A DNA stretch of 64,000 nucleotides from Phycomyces blakesleeanus NRRL 1555(-) (taxonomy: Eukaryota > Mucoromycota > Mucoromycetes > Mucorales > Phycomycetaceae): contig NW_017265152.1 of assembly GCF_001638985.1 (NCBI RefSeq), positions 314,849-378,848 on the forward strand. The letters are read 5' to 3'. Within the stretch, counting starts at the first letter, position 1; the number at the start of each line of letters is the position of its first letter. Shown here piece after piece: positions 10,320 through 21,947 of this stretch. Both the position numbers and the translations under genes were made by a program. The notes beneath the pieces were generated by a model. The model saw only the letters and a list, made by a program, of their open reading frames with translations. It searched no databases and had not been told where the DNA came from.

Positions 10320-12197
10320 ATGAGCCGTAGAAATAGTAACACGACGGTTGATAATAATGTCAGCACAAAAGTAGCTTCCTCAGGCCTGAAAGCCTTTATT
10401 CTCTCAAGAATCTTATTCGCTCCTCCTGTTGAAAATGATCCACGCTTACTGAGAGCAAGAAAGAAATCAACGATCCTCCTTTGTCTGGCCATATTGGTTA
10501 GCACCGGTGGACTCTCCAGTACAATCTACTTTCCAGGTAAGTAATTACATCTCTATGGTAATTAACACTTTATTTATTTACTCTAATTTATTATTACTCC
10601 TAATAGCATTGCCACAGATCGAAACCGATTTCAACTCTACACCTATCTTGGCCACATTGACAGCCGCTATGTTTATTCTCTTCATGGGTATTGCCCCAAT
10701 TTTCTGGGCTGCATTCTCAGATCATTACAAGATTCGACGTTTGCCCAATATGCTATCCATGGTTGTTTTTACATTCTCATCACTCGGTGCTGTTTTTGTC
10801 ACCAATATTGGCGGTCTTATTGCTCTACGATGTATCCAGTCCATAGGTTCTTCTTGTGTACAGGCTGTAGGAGCAGGTGTGTAGTCTAATTAGATACACA
10901 CACACATATATATATATATATATTTTGCTGACATAATTTGATTTTCATTTTTCTTTTTTAAAAAAAAGGTGTCATTGCCGTAAGTTATTGAATTCAATTT
11001 TATACACCTTTAATTTTATTCAAAAAATATATATATATTCTGATTCTGTAATATTTTATAGGATATCTACCCTCTTGAGCAACGTGGTGCAGCTTTTGGA
11101 AAATTCTTTCTTGCATTGTTTATTGGCCCACTTCTTGGTAAAACAGAAAAAAAAGAAAACCAGTTGGGTATCAATATCTAACTATCTTTCCAGGCCCTAT
11201 TCTTGGTGGCTTCCTCGTTATGAGCGACGCATCGTGGAAAGCAACTTTTTGGTTCACATTCGCTTACGGAATTGCCATCATTATCTTCTGCTTCATTTTC
11301 CTGGACGAAACCTATCGTGACAATGCCAAGTTCGATCTTCAACTTCCTATGCAAAACACCCGAGAAAGCGATACATTGAGTACTACAGGCACAGTTCTGA
11401 GTGAAAGTCCGTCCCCAAAGTCAGCCGAAGTACTTGAAAATGTACCTGTCAAGCCTAAGCGAATCAACCCGATTGCTCCTCTTTTTTTGTTGCGTCATCC
11501 TTTCATCTTCATGCCTTCATTTTGTGGAGCAGTTGCATTTGGTGGAATGTTCGCTGTTGAGACCATGATACCTATTGTTTACACAGAAAACTATGGATTC
11601 CCAGCTTGGAAGACAGGTAAAACATAAGCAATAAGATTTATTTATATATATATATATGTATCTGACTTCTCGTCCCACCTATTAGGTCTTAGTTACCTCG
11701 GCGCGGGCGTGGGTAATGTGCTCGGAACTGTTATGAGTAGTTACATATCCGACCGAGCTGTACTCAGAGCAAGAGAAAAGCGAGGCGGACGCGAGGTAGT
11801 AGAAGATCGCTTGACACCCAATCTCTGGATTGCCGGATTCCTTTTTATGCCCTTGGGCCTGCTCCTGTTTGGATGGATGGCCGAACGCAATATGTCGGTG
11901 TGGGCATGCATCATTGGATTTGGCTGCCAATCATTTGGTATGAACCAGATCATGTCTGCCACAGCTGCATACATTGTAGATGCCTTGCCAGGGCAAGGTG
12001 CTTCCGCTTCCGCTGCGGCCAATATGATGCGTATGGTTATGGCTTGTATTCTGACAATTATTGTATCCCCAATGATGGATTCTATTGGCACTGGTTGGAC
12101 AACTGTATTTCTGGCTGGCCTTTCTTGGTTCTCCATGATCATTCTGGTTATCGTAGTTATTTACGGTGAACGACTTCGAAAGTGGAGTGGATTCTAA
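10320..12197 (+). CDS. MFS transporter, DHA1 (12-TM drug:H+ antiporter) type
   Basis: Six exons: 10320-10536, 10607-10876, 10969-10979, 11062-11137, 11194-11616, 11686-12197 (502 aa). The N-terminus is hydrophilic; TM1 leads into IYFPALPQIETDF, the hallmark of fungal DHA1 members such as Qdr/Aqr/Dtr1. WAAFSDHYKIRRLP is a motif-A variant between TM2 and TM3. AGVIADIYPLEQRGAAFG and GPILGGFLV correspond to the TM4-TM5 region (motif C). A hydrophilic central loop separates the two six-helix halves. Likely a plasma-membrane proton-coupled exporter; substrate unknown. Exon 3 is only 11 nt (within AGVIA) and is required to join the conserved AVGAG to DIYP in frame. Confidence 0.9.
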
Positions 12198-13772
12198 TTA
12201 CTACTATCTTATATTACTTACATTATTCATCATATATTATAACTATCTCTGTAAAATCAACACAAACATCAGCATATAATTACTATTACTATTACTATTA
12301 CATTCACCATCACTATCCCAATTCATCTCTTTTATTTTAATGCAATCACATATTGAACTCTAAAGCTTTAATAAATATAATCAATACTGACTCAATAATA
12401 AAATACTATCTTTCTACATCACCAACACAACTATTATTATTTTCGATATAATCTACTACTTGGTCTTACATAGTTGTAGATACAAAACAAAGGTACAATT
12501 TCTTTTTTTCATTTGGGTTGTTTTCTAGTATCAGATTTAAAGACACAGATGTTACTGAAGACAGGGCACACACACAAAGCATCTTGTTAATTCAAAATGT
12601 CAAGTCTAAATGAGAAACTTATTGGCATAATATGTGCCATAATTTACAGGCTTTATATATGTCTGGTAATAGATATATATATTGAATAAAAATAATAGGT
12701 GAAGACTGTGAATCCTGTTTGAAATTGCGAAAATTGTTTAAAGAAAATCTTATTTTATAATATATATATATATATTCAAGTAAAACATTTTAACAATTGA
12801 GTGTCTTTAGATACAAGATAGAACGTGCTATTTGTCGATAAGCTGCTAGTCTGTACAACAGTATAATCTGGTCTTAGACAAACACGTTACTTTTACCGAA
12901 AGTTTTTATTACCATTTATTACCATTTAATTTTTCTAATGAACATTAAACAAGAAACCCTGAGAAGCAAATAGGTAAAAGGTAAAAGGTCGTTCTGTAGT
13001 TTAAGTTCATCAACCGACCTGTAAATCATTTCTACCATTTGATTCTCTCCGTCCTCATAGCGCCGTTTGGGCGATCGCATCGTAAGTTAGTTTTCTTTTT
13101 TTTTTCTTTTCTTACATAGATATTTCATAGATCATTTTAGTAAATTATAGCCACAAATATATTATATAAATAAAACCAAATATTCTTACTTTTCAGAATA
13201 GCAGTACGTTCTCTGTAGAACATATTACCAACGTATTCTCCAAAAGCATAGGCAGTAACACATTTTCTTGTCTTTGTATATTTTGCCTTTCTATGTCTAT
13301 AGGATGGTAATACAGAGCGGAGCACGGTTGTTTGATTACATGGTGCAACAACGAGGACGGAGAGGGAAGCGGGAATCCTGGAGATTGGTTAACTTATGGA
13401 GTTTATACAGGGTGAAAGTCCATATAATCACTATCGAGGAAAATCCATAAAGGTAAGGTAAGCAGAATAGTCAAGAGGAAGATTTCTTTTTGATAGCAAG
13501 AGTTTGGAACCAATTCGTTTAAAACAGACCCCAGAGTTAAGAGAACGAATCAGACAACATCATAGATAGGAGGCACAATACAAACGACAGTTTTTGGCGA
13601 TGTGTTACAAGAATGAAAAAAAAAGGTACGAACCGAGAATGATGAATGGAAAACTCTCTCGTTCGAAAACCTATGGCCACATAAACAAAATAAGCCAGCC
13701 GAGTTCTCTCTTCCCTACATTCATTCAACTTGTAATCAACCTGTTTTTAAATCTTCTTTCCTTCAACACGCC
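12198..13772. other. Intergenic region between the MFS gene and the RhoGEF gene
   Basis: No gene recognised. ACTATTACT trinucleotide repeats at about 12280-12300 and (TA)n near 12760-12774 are simple sequence. The last few hundred bases are less AT-rich and probably form the promoter and 5' leader of the RhoGEF gene. Confidence 0.45.
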
Positions 13773-16700
13773 ATGCTCTCCGCATCTACTGTATCCTCCA
13801 CCTCATCTAGCGCCTTCAGCTCCTCATCCGCAACCACTCCTTCATCTCAACATTCAATGGAATCAGCTAAAAAAACCACCGGAAACCCATTAACCGACTT
13901 GATAGAAGCCGAAAAATCCTATCTAGAAACCTTGAAGATCATTGATTTGGTAAAAGCCAGTCTTTCAGCATACGTTATTTTCATGTTTATTTATTTTCAA
14001 CCACAATGAAATCCTACCAGCAAATTGCACCCATATGGATGAAGCTAGCCTCTCCTGCACCTGATTTCTATGACCTACTTGGATATGTTCATGACATGTA
14101 TAGAGCAAACAAAAGATTTTGTGCAGTAAGTGTGCTCATACGCATGGATTATACAATTAAAAATCATTTAATTTATTGTTTGTAGAAATTAGTAAAGATT
14201 GCTGGCAATCCACAAGTCTTTCGTGAACTTGGCGATGTATTAATGCAATGGGTAACACATTATAAGTAGCTGAAACCAGAGAAAATCTCAACCTAACCTC
14301 ACACACTTTAGGTGGAAGATATGGAAGTTCCTTATGCCAATTTCTCAAGAAGCTTTATTAGTGACTTGAATAAACGGCAAGATATCCAGGAAAACCCACA
14401 AATCCGCCAATTGTTAAATGTAAGCTAAGATATCAGTTAGTATAATAATGCTCATATGATTTCATCCTATAGAATCTGTCTGCCAATTTCCCTTATGAAA
14501 TCACACTTGAGTCGCTTTTCAACGCACCAAATCAACAACTCAAATACTACAAAATGCTTTATAGTGTACGTTAAGCGAATTAGAGTTCCTTTGCATCAAA
14601 ACAGGTCAACTAAAAGCTGTGGAAATTGCTAATAATAGAGACTATTGGATGGAACAGACCCTGGTAGAGCCGACCACAAACTGTTACTCCAAGCCAACAA
14701 ACGAATCGATATGATCATGATCATGGCTCAACGGACCATGCCACGCAATATCTCCCCTTTACCCCCACGCGGAAGGTCCGAAGCTACAGAACACCATTCT
14801 TCACGTGGTATAAAAGGAACAGCCCCTTTACCCCAGATCAACACCAGTTTTCAAGAACATCACAGCTTTTCACCAAATATCTCTAGTATAGAGCAACAAA
14901 TTGACAGCCTTAGAGTAGCAGACATATTCAGTGGAATTCGAGTCGTAAGTTATTTGTATTACTCATAAATGTTGTTGTATTATGTATATTGATATCTCTC
15001 AAGAAATATCAATTACGCTTAAATCCAGTTTCAAAGATTGCCCTGAGAAACAACTTTGTACTGCTTCCAGACCAAAACGGCGGTGCCACCGCAAGAGTTC
15101 ATTTAATTTTGACAAATGAGGTCTTGATCGTATGTCGGGAACAACCAGGAGCCAAGCCTTACTCCTTAATTTACCCTCCACTCCGCAATCATGATGTCCA
15201 GGTCAAATCTGCGTCGATTGAGCGTGAGCTTGTAGGCGAATACATAATCCAATTCTCAATTCTCGGTAAAAAGAACTTAACAATGAGAGCAGACGAAAAG
15301 GAAATCAGAAACATATGGTTGGGTCTTGAAGAGAACGTGTCCAGTACCATGACCCTTGCAGCTAGACCTCTTATATCAACCGTACAAAAAATGCTTTCAC
15401 AACCTAGCAACAAAACTAACACAGCCATGTTAAACACTCCTGATGAGCACGAATTGAAAGGAAATAGAGGTGAAGTATCACCGCTGGACAGTGACGAAGA
15501 TAAAAATACCCTCCAATTTGATGAAAAGACGTACGCACCACATGCCATTCATAAAGCTATTCCTAGCAACCGATACGATGACTCTGATGATTCACCAGAT
15601 TCAGTAGACAATGAATTTAAAAGCATGCTACTGTCCGGTCGTTCCCCGAATGTACCAGTGAATCAACCAAAACCCGAAAATAAGCTGGAAAACATAATTC
15701 CTCGTACTGTAATGATGTTCCCTCAAGTCCCAGGGCACAACCCATCCAGTGTTGTAGGAAAACTTCCCTCTCTTTCGTCGAATCCCACCCCAGTAGAGTC
15801 AGAAATGGTAGATATAAAAGAGCCAACAAAGCCAACTATAGTTCAAATGACGTTTATTCCTCCTGTCGCGGTCCAAAAGATGACTATTGTGAACACAGAG
15901 CCTAGTGCTTTATCTGTAGAGACTGACGACCTCAGAATTTCATCTGATGTAGAATTTTCTACTTCGAATGACCTACCAAAGTCAGAAAATATAAAAAGTC
16001 CAAAAGGAACTCCAACTGAACCACCGTCTCAACAACTGCACGCCAAGGATCTTCAAGAACGCCCAGCCATAGGAACATTTGAAAGTATAAATAGATCAGG
16101 CTCACCGCATCCAGCTTCGCCGCGTCCTATTGAAGTGCGTCAGGGAGTTTCCCCTGTAGCCATGCAAGCAGTTACTCAAGTGAACAGCTATATTTCTTCG
16201 GGATCATCGTCCCCTCGACAACAGAATGAACCCCAGTCACAGAACTTGCCTACAGCTAAGCAAGATAATGGTGATTGTGGACGAGTAAAACCACCACCAC
16301 CACTCATTCAAACAGGCGCTCGACTGGCAGATGGTCAACTTTTATCTGACCCACGAAGAGAAAATGGTACTAATAACTTACCTACACCTACTACCCCAAA
16401 TTCTACTTCGCCACTCGGAAATGGCCCGACTCAACAGAGTCAGAACCTCACACCAAGAGGCTCATCTAGAAATGTACCTGGGGATGAAAACCAGGCTTAT
16501 TATCAGCAGAAATCTCGACAACAAATTCCACCCCAACAATACCAACAAACCCCTCGACAACAAATCCCACCGCAGCAATACCAACAGAATTCTCGGCAGC
16601 AAATTCCGCCACAACAATACCAACAACCTCTTCAGCAGCAGCAAGGATATCCTACTGGATATACTAATGGATATACCCGTCCTCTTGCACCTGTACATCC

Positions 16701-17862
16701 AATGGCATCCAAGTCTTCTCCTTATAGAGGGCCTGGTCCTCAGCCGGCACCTATACCGACATCAAATATGCTATCTCCTCGCCTTGGCCCAACTCAAGGT
16801 GGTCCCTCTCAGACAATGATGTCTCCTCCGAATAACCTGCGTACACATTCTCCACAAAGAGCAGTTGGTTCTCCTTACCCTAATTTCAATACACCTTCCC
16901 CGTCTCCCAGTCGTTCGTTTGGAACTGCTTCTCCTTCTCCGCGTCCTCAGCAAGGATCACCCTACTCGCCTGATGACTCTAGCTCCCCTCCTCACAGTGT
17001 ACGTCTTTTAAAAAAGTGCTTGTATGAATTATCCACTTTACTGATTTATTTTCATTTTTTTTGTCATCAGCCCAATCCTCTAGGAAGCCAGGCAAATGGT
17101 ATCAAACAAGTAGTCTATAGCAGCAGCGAATGTGAAGTATTCCATTGGAAAGACAAAACATGGTATGCAGCGGAAGGAAAGTGTCTTCTTCAGATCAAGT
17201 TGACACATTCCAACCGTGCATGCGTAGCTGTACAAATCCAAGCAACCGGACACCTATACCTTAATGCATGGATCTTACCAATCACGGTAATTCGCCAACC
17301 ATCAGAAACTGATGTCAGTATCTCAGTATTCATGGGGAACCGCAAAGAAAACTATCTCGTTCATTTCCACAACCCCAATGACGCACTTTCCTTCCTTCAT
17401 ATATTGCAGCAAATGCACTATGACTCTTGCCAGCCCAGGCCTTATCAGGATCCTATTATGGCACGATCAAGCTCACTTGGAAACCAACACGGTGCGGCTG
17501 AAAATAGACTTGCTGAAAATGGCCCACAAACTCTACAACCTGTCATGCAATTTAAATGTAAATTATTTTTGCAGAATGAAACCTCAAGTTGGAGTCCCTT
17601 TGGGTCAGTGTCTATGCGAATATCCCAACAGATTCCGAGCAAGCGAATGCATATTTATATTGAGAATGAGAAGAACAAACTTGTTAGTTCTGTTGTACGC
17701 AGTGGAAATGTGGAGAAGGTTGGAAACAAGAAGGTTACGTTCTTACTAAAAAATGAACAAGAAAGGACAAGTATGGTATATATGATTCAACTCAAAGACG
17801 AGAAGACTGCCGTAAAGACGTACGATTATCTTCGGGTGAAGAATAGTGAAGCTGAATGGTGA
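13773..17862 (+). CDS. Rho guanine-nucleotide exchange factor: DH-PH protein with long Pro/Gln/Ser-rich linker and a C-terminal PH/EVH1-like region
   Basis: Eight exons: 13773-13949, 14021-14125, 14186-14251, 14312-14419, 14473-14565, 14639-14944, 15004-16998, 17071-17862 (1213 aa). Residues about 38-205 form a DH (Dbl homology) domain: LIEAEKSYLETLKIIDL at the start, YRANKRFCAKLVKIAG in the middle, and LKYYKMLYSRLLDGTDPG then DHKLLLQANKRID at the end. Residues about 286-395 form a PH domain ending in the expected Trp (EIRNIWLGLEE). About 550 residues rich in Pro, Ser and Gln follow. The last 260 residues hold SECEVFHWKDKTWYAAEGK, resembling a PH/EVH1 fold, and a second beta-rich block. Such proteins activate Rho-family GTPases for polarity and wall growth; the specific GTPase is unknown. 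Confidence 0.85.
16513..16629 (+). repeat. Three tandem 39-bp coding repeats (13 residues each) in the RhoGEF linker
   Basis: Each unit encodes [ST/P]RQQIPPQQYQQ plus one variable residue. The units differ mainly at third codon positions (CGACAACAA versus CGGCAGCAA), which points to selection on the peptide or an older duplication. It is followed by a further Gln run. Confidence 0.85.
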
Positions 17863-18894
17863 ACATCTCTCTTTATATACATATATACATATACTTAAGC
17901 AGAATATTTTATTGCATGGCCTAATTTCTTGTAGCTAGACAGACAGAATTTGTAAATGTCTTTTTCTCGTTTACTTTTATTTATTTATTTATTTATTAAT
18001 TGCTTGTCTATAGAAAATAAGCAAATTAAACTTACTTTCTTTAGATTATTAGTGCTCTTTGTTATCAATAAACATTTAGTTATATATTTTCTTTTGTATT
18101 TATTCTTTACAATGAGACCTCTCCCAAATAATAAGCTATATATCACAGTAGCTGTACAATACAAGACTTAATAAGTATATATATATATATATTCTTGTAC
18201 TTTTTAATGTACACAAATATACAATCTATGAATTGACTTGGATAATCACCAGTTTCAACTTTGAGGGACATTACACCTGTTAATAATAATAATACAAAAG
18301 TCAAAATGTGTTGAGATATTTAATATATATTTGGTGTGGAGAACTTGGTTTTTAATGAAAATCCACTATATAGATAGAGAATCAATTATATCAGATATGT
18401 CTTTGTCTCGTATACACTTTTATACTCCTTTGAAATAAACCAATAAACGATAAATGATAAATTTATATAAATCATTTTTTGACAAAGTATCAACACAAAA
18501 ACTATTCCATTCTTACATGTAAATTAGATTGAATTATCTTAAAAGAGCCCATCTTTACCTGTACAAAGCTTGATTTTATGAAAGGTGTTTTTATTTATTT
18601 ATTCTTAAATGATGAGTATGATGTGAGCAGAGAATGAAGCTAAGAAAAAGGCAGTTTAAAGAGTTTACACTTTTTTAGATTAAAACTGTTACAAATTTCG
18701 CATTTTCCTTAGGCTTTCTAACTCCGTAAGCTCCATATAAAACATCAAAAAAGTGTAGTTGATAAAGAGTAAGCTTGGTTTGGTAAAAGTCACGAGAGGC
18801 TTAGACAGTTTATCGAGGATTGCATATTAATCTATGGTTTGAAGGAGAGGGGTCAAGTAGAATACTTTCTCTTTATCCTTATATTTTTTTTCTC
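17863..18894. other. Intergenic region, no gene seen
   Basis: AT-rich; TTTATTTA tetranucleotide repeat at about 17976-17999 and (TA)n at 18177-18191. No recognisable coding or RNA gene. Confidence 0.45.
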
Positions 18895-21268
18895 ATGGGT
18901 TTTCTCTATTCCAGAAGTGCCTTTGGTGGCCTTTCTTCTGCCATCAAACCACCATCTAGTGAAACTAAAAAAGCAAAGGCAAAACCAAAACCAAAACCAA
19001 AATCGACAACCATCACAGAATCCACAATTAGCAAGTTAGCTCGCGGAATTTCTTCCAATCCTGATCAAATACCAAATAAACCGAGAGCTAAAAAAGAGAC
19101 ATTACCAAAAAAAGAACCAAAAAAAAGAATTCCTAAAACAGCCGTGACATCCGATTCAAATCTTGAAAGCGATCCATCAGCTGTTGTCAAGAAACCTCGA
19201 GGTCGGCCGAAGAAAGTGCCTGAAGCGAATTCTACTGAATCTTCAGCAACTGCGGTAAAACGAGCACACGAGGATGATCATTTAGTACCTAGAAAAAAAA
19301 TTTCTCCTTTAAGACCAAAAGAAAATACTTCTTCTGAACCAATGGACAATATAACATCTTCAAAAATAACACCAATTTTGGCAAAATACTCTGAGGAAAC
19401 AAACTTAAACCCCCCCGAAATAGTAACAAAGATTGCTAAAGTACCAAGGGCACCGAAAACAGCCAAAGCGCCAAAGAAAGTAGGAGATGAAAAGAAACCT
19501 GCAAAGCCAAGAACTTTGGCCTCAAAGTCAAAGATTACTAAGAGTGAGGTTCCAATTGAGACTGTTGAACCCGACGATCCTTTTTTAAATATTCATGTCG
19601 ATACATCACTCAAGTCTGTTCTAGATTCTGATTATCAATTGGAGTATGAAATTCATGGCCATTCTAACGTGGAGAAGCCCTATACTGCATCAAACAAAGA
19701 AGGTCATTCTGCAAATATTTGGGCTTGTGAGTTTGAGCCAGTACTATATGGAGGGACGCCATCAAATGTTGTTGCACTTTGTGGGGCAAATTATGTATTA
19801 TTCTTGGACACAGATCAAGAGCGCTACGTAAAGAAATTCACACACCCAGAACCAACGGAAGAATTCTATTGTCTAGCATGGACAACACTTCGAGGTCCGA
19901 GCGAAATGATGGATCCAAGAGTACCTGAAGATACTAGTTGCAATATTCTTGCTGTAGCAGGTAAGCGACAGTATATATATATATTATTCGATATATTTAT
20001 TAAACTTCAATTTATACGAAAGGCCGACTCGGATCCATCAAACTTATTCTCCCACTACAAAACGAGTGCTACAAATATCTCTCTGGACATACAAAAGATG
20101 TTACACGACTCTCATTTTCAATGAAGAATAGGCGTTGGCTATTCAGTAAGCAATTGTCATGATTCGAAAATCATCTCCTGATAAACCGTGTATATATGTA
20201 TATTGTTATAATTATAATTATACTTATAATTATAAAGGTAGCTCTTATGATATGACCGTTCGTTTGTGGGATATTGGACCACCAAAGTCCGGCGTGGATT
20301 CGTATATGTAAGCTCGGTTACCCCGAATTAACTAGTTGTGTATACTTACTTGCCGTTTATCTAGGTGTCTTTCCAAATTTCATATACCATTTGATTATGA
20401 TATACCTACTTCTTTAAGTATTGATTATGACTTTTCGGAATTGGTTGTCGGGTGTGCAGCCGGAGACATGCCTATATTTAGAATCGAGGAGAAACAATTA
20501 AAAGCATGGAAAAGTACAGTGGACAAATGGGCAAAAAATGGAAAACAACCAAAAAAGACTACTATTCCACTCATTAAGCATAAAACTGTTTTTCCTTCTG
20601 GGAACGAGTGGCATGAGGGATACGTGGATGATATCCATATCATAGGAAATACAGGGGAATGTATTCTTAGCGAGTTGGACGGCCTTATAGGTAAACTTTT
20701 ACCAGATATCAGGATTTGGAGCTACTAACTCACAATGATGATAAAGTGTCACGTGGATCAGATGACAGAGAAATCATTGCATGGAACCCTGTCACTAGTA
20801 CACAAGAAGATGCCAATATCATAAAGGCACTTGAATGGCCAAAAGCAGGAGATAAAATTAATTTACGTTTCAAAGTAATCGAGCGTTATGGTAAATATTA
20901 TTTTACTGAATACCAGGCATCATCTTAATTTGTAAATCTTAGATCGCAAAATACTTATTGGAGGTGACTATGATGGAAACATTCATATGTTTGATTTGAG
21001 TGACGGCAAGAGAAGTCAAACTTTGGAAAATGGGGTAAAAGAGCAATTAAAACCTGCAAAGGTAAGAAAAAAATAGGATTAAAATAAATGTATACATATT
21101 TATATATTAATTTTTGGAACTTTGAAGATATTATCTGATGAGACACCCACAGGTATCATCAGAGATGTAAGTCTTTCTCACGACGGAAAAACTATAGTTG
21201 CTGTTGGCGCTGCAAATAAGGCTTTTGTATGGAAATGTAAAACAACAGTAGGAAAAGATCAATTATAG
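18895..21268 (+). CDS. WD40-repeat chromatin-associated protein with AT-hook (LRWD1/ORCA- or EED-like)
   Basis: Seven exons: 18895-19960, 20023-20145, 20238-20307, 20365-20690, 20747-20890, 20943-21061, 21128-21268 (662 aa). The first ~230 residues are Lys/Pro-rich and disordered, with an AT-hook KKPRGRPKK near residue 100 for minor-groove DNA binding. The rest is one WD40 propeller: IWACEFEP, EEFYCLAWTTL, NILAVAGRLGSIKLI, YLSGHTKDVTRLSF, LFSSSYDMTVRLWDIG, VSRGSDDREIIAWNP and ILIGGDYDGNIHMFDL. The blade spacing and the EEFY-x-LAWTT / ASYD-x-LWDIG signatures resemble the propeller of LRWD1/ORCA; the GYVD...AWNP blade also recalls EED. Both families read repressive histone methylation. No leucine-rich repeats are present. 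The start is the first in-frame ATG; an upstream exon is possible because TTCTCTATTCCAG lies 10-20 nt inside. Confidence 0.7.
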
Positions 21269-21947
21269 AGAAGTACCCCTCTTTCTAGTTAAAATAACTA
21301 TTATTATTATAATTTTAGTAAGCATATATTGAAGCATACAATTATGATTGCAAAAAAAAATAAAGAAAATAAATCTTTAAGCTAATTGATGCTGGTATAC
21401 TTGAATCTCAATATAAAAATATGGTAGAATAACACCCTTGAATCCACCCTTGAATTTTCTCAAAAAAATGTATCTGTAAAAACACCCCACTAAAATTTAA
21501 ACTAAATTATACGTTATTTTTAACAGATATATCATATCAATTCACAGCCTACCCTCAAGCTAATTGTGTTTCAGTATCTCATAGGTTAATTGTGTGAATT
21601 TACTTTGAGTATCTAATACAAACTACGTAAAATATTATTGAAAATCTTGTAACAGAGGCCTTGTTCAGCTCTTGCACAGACTCAACATCGATTACAATCA
21701 TTGAAAATTAATATATACATATATGAAAGATAATCAATGTCATTATATAAAACCACCTAAAATATTTTAATCAAATAACTCTAGCTGTCAACCATGGGAA
21801 GTTTTTTTTTGACATCCAAGACAAGACCAACCCCGCCACAGTATCTCGCAACGTTAAAAAAGAAAAGATAAAAACGCGGTTTGATTTTCTTCTCTCTTTT
21901 TTTTGGTGGAAGAAAATCATCCTTTTTCCCCGCAGCACCTTGTTGCA
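21269..21947. other. Intergenic region / promoter of the securin-like gene
   Basis: AT-rich, no gene recognised. The 60 bases before the ATG contain a T-rich run and CCCCGCAG, compatible with a 5' leader. Confidence 0.45.

Noticed and set aside
11682..12142. Long antisense ORFs opposite the DHA1 transporter's last exon
   Set aside because: The + strand frame encodes clear transmembrane helices and a normal C-terminus; the minus-strand products have no recognisable features.
15189..16953. Overlapping ORFs in other frames of the RhoGEF exon 7
   Set aside because: They are by-products of a 2-kb open exon; the chosen frame carries the PH domain and continues correctly across both splice junctions.
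16999..17070. Continuous ORF across 16999-17070 in the RhoGEF
   Set aside because: The 72-nt stretch has a GTACGT donor and TTTTTTTGTCATCAG acceptor and encodes a hydrophobic insert out of character; its length is a multiple of three, so the frame stays open by chance.
20336..20728. Reading the WD40 gene through 20691-20746 without an intron
   Set aside because: The frame stops at 20728; a 56-nt intron with CTACTAAC branch site restores the conserved SRGSDDREIIAWNP blade.
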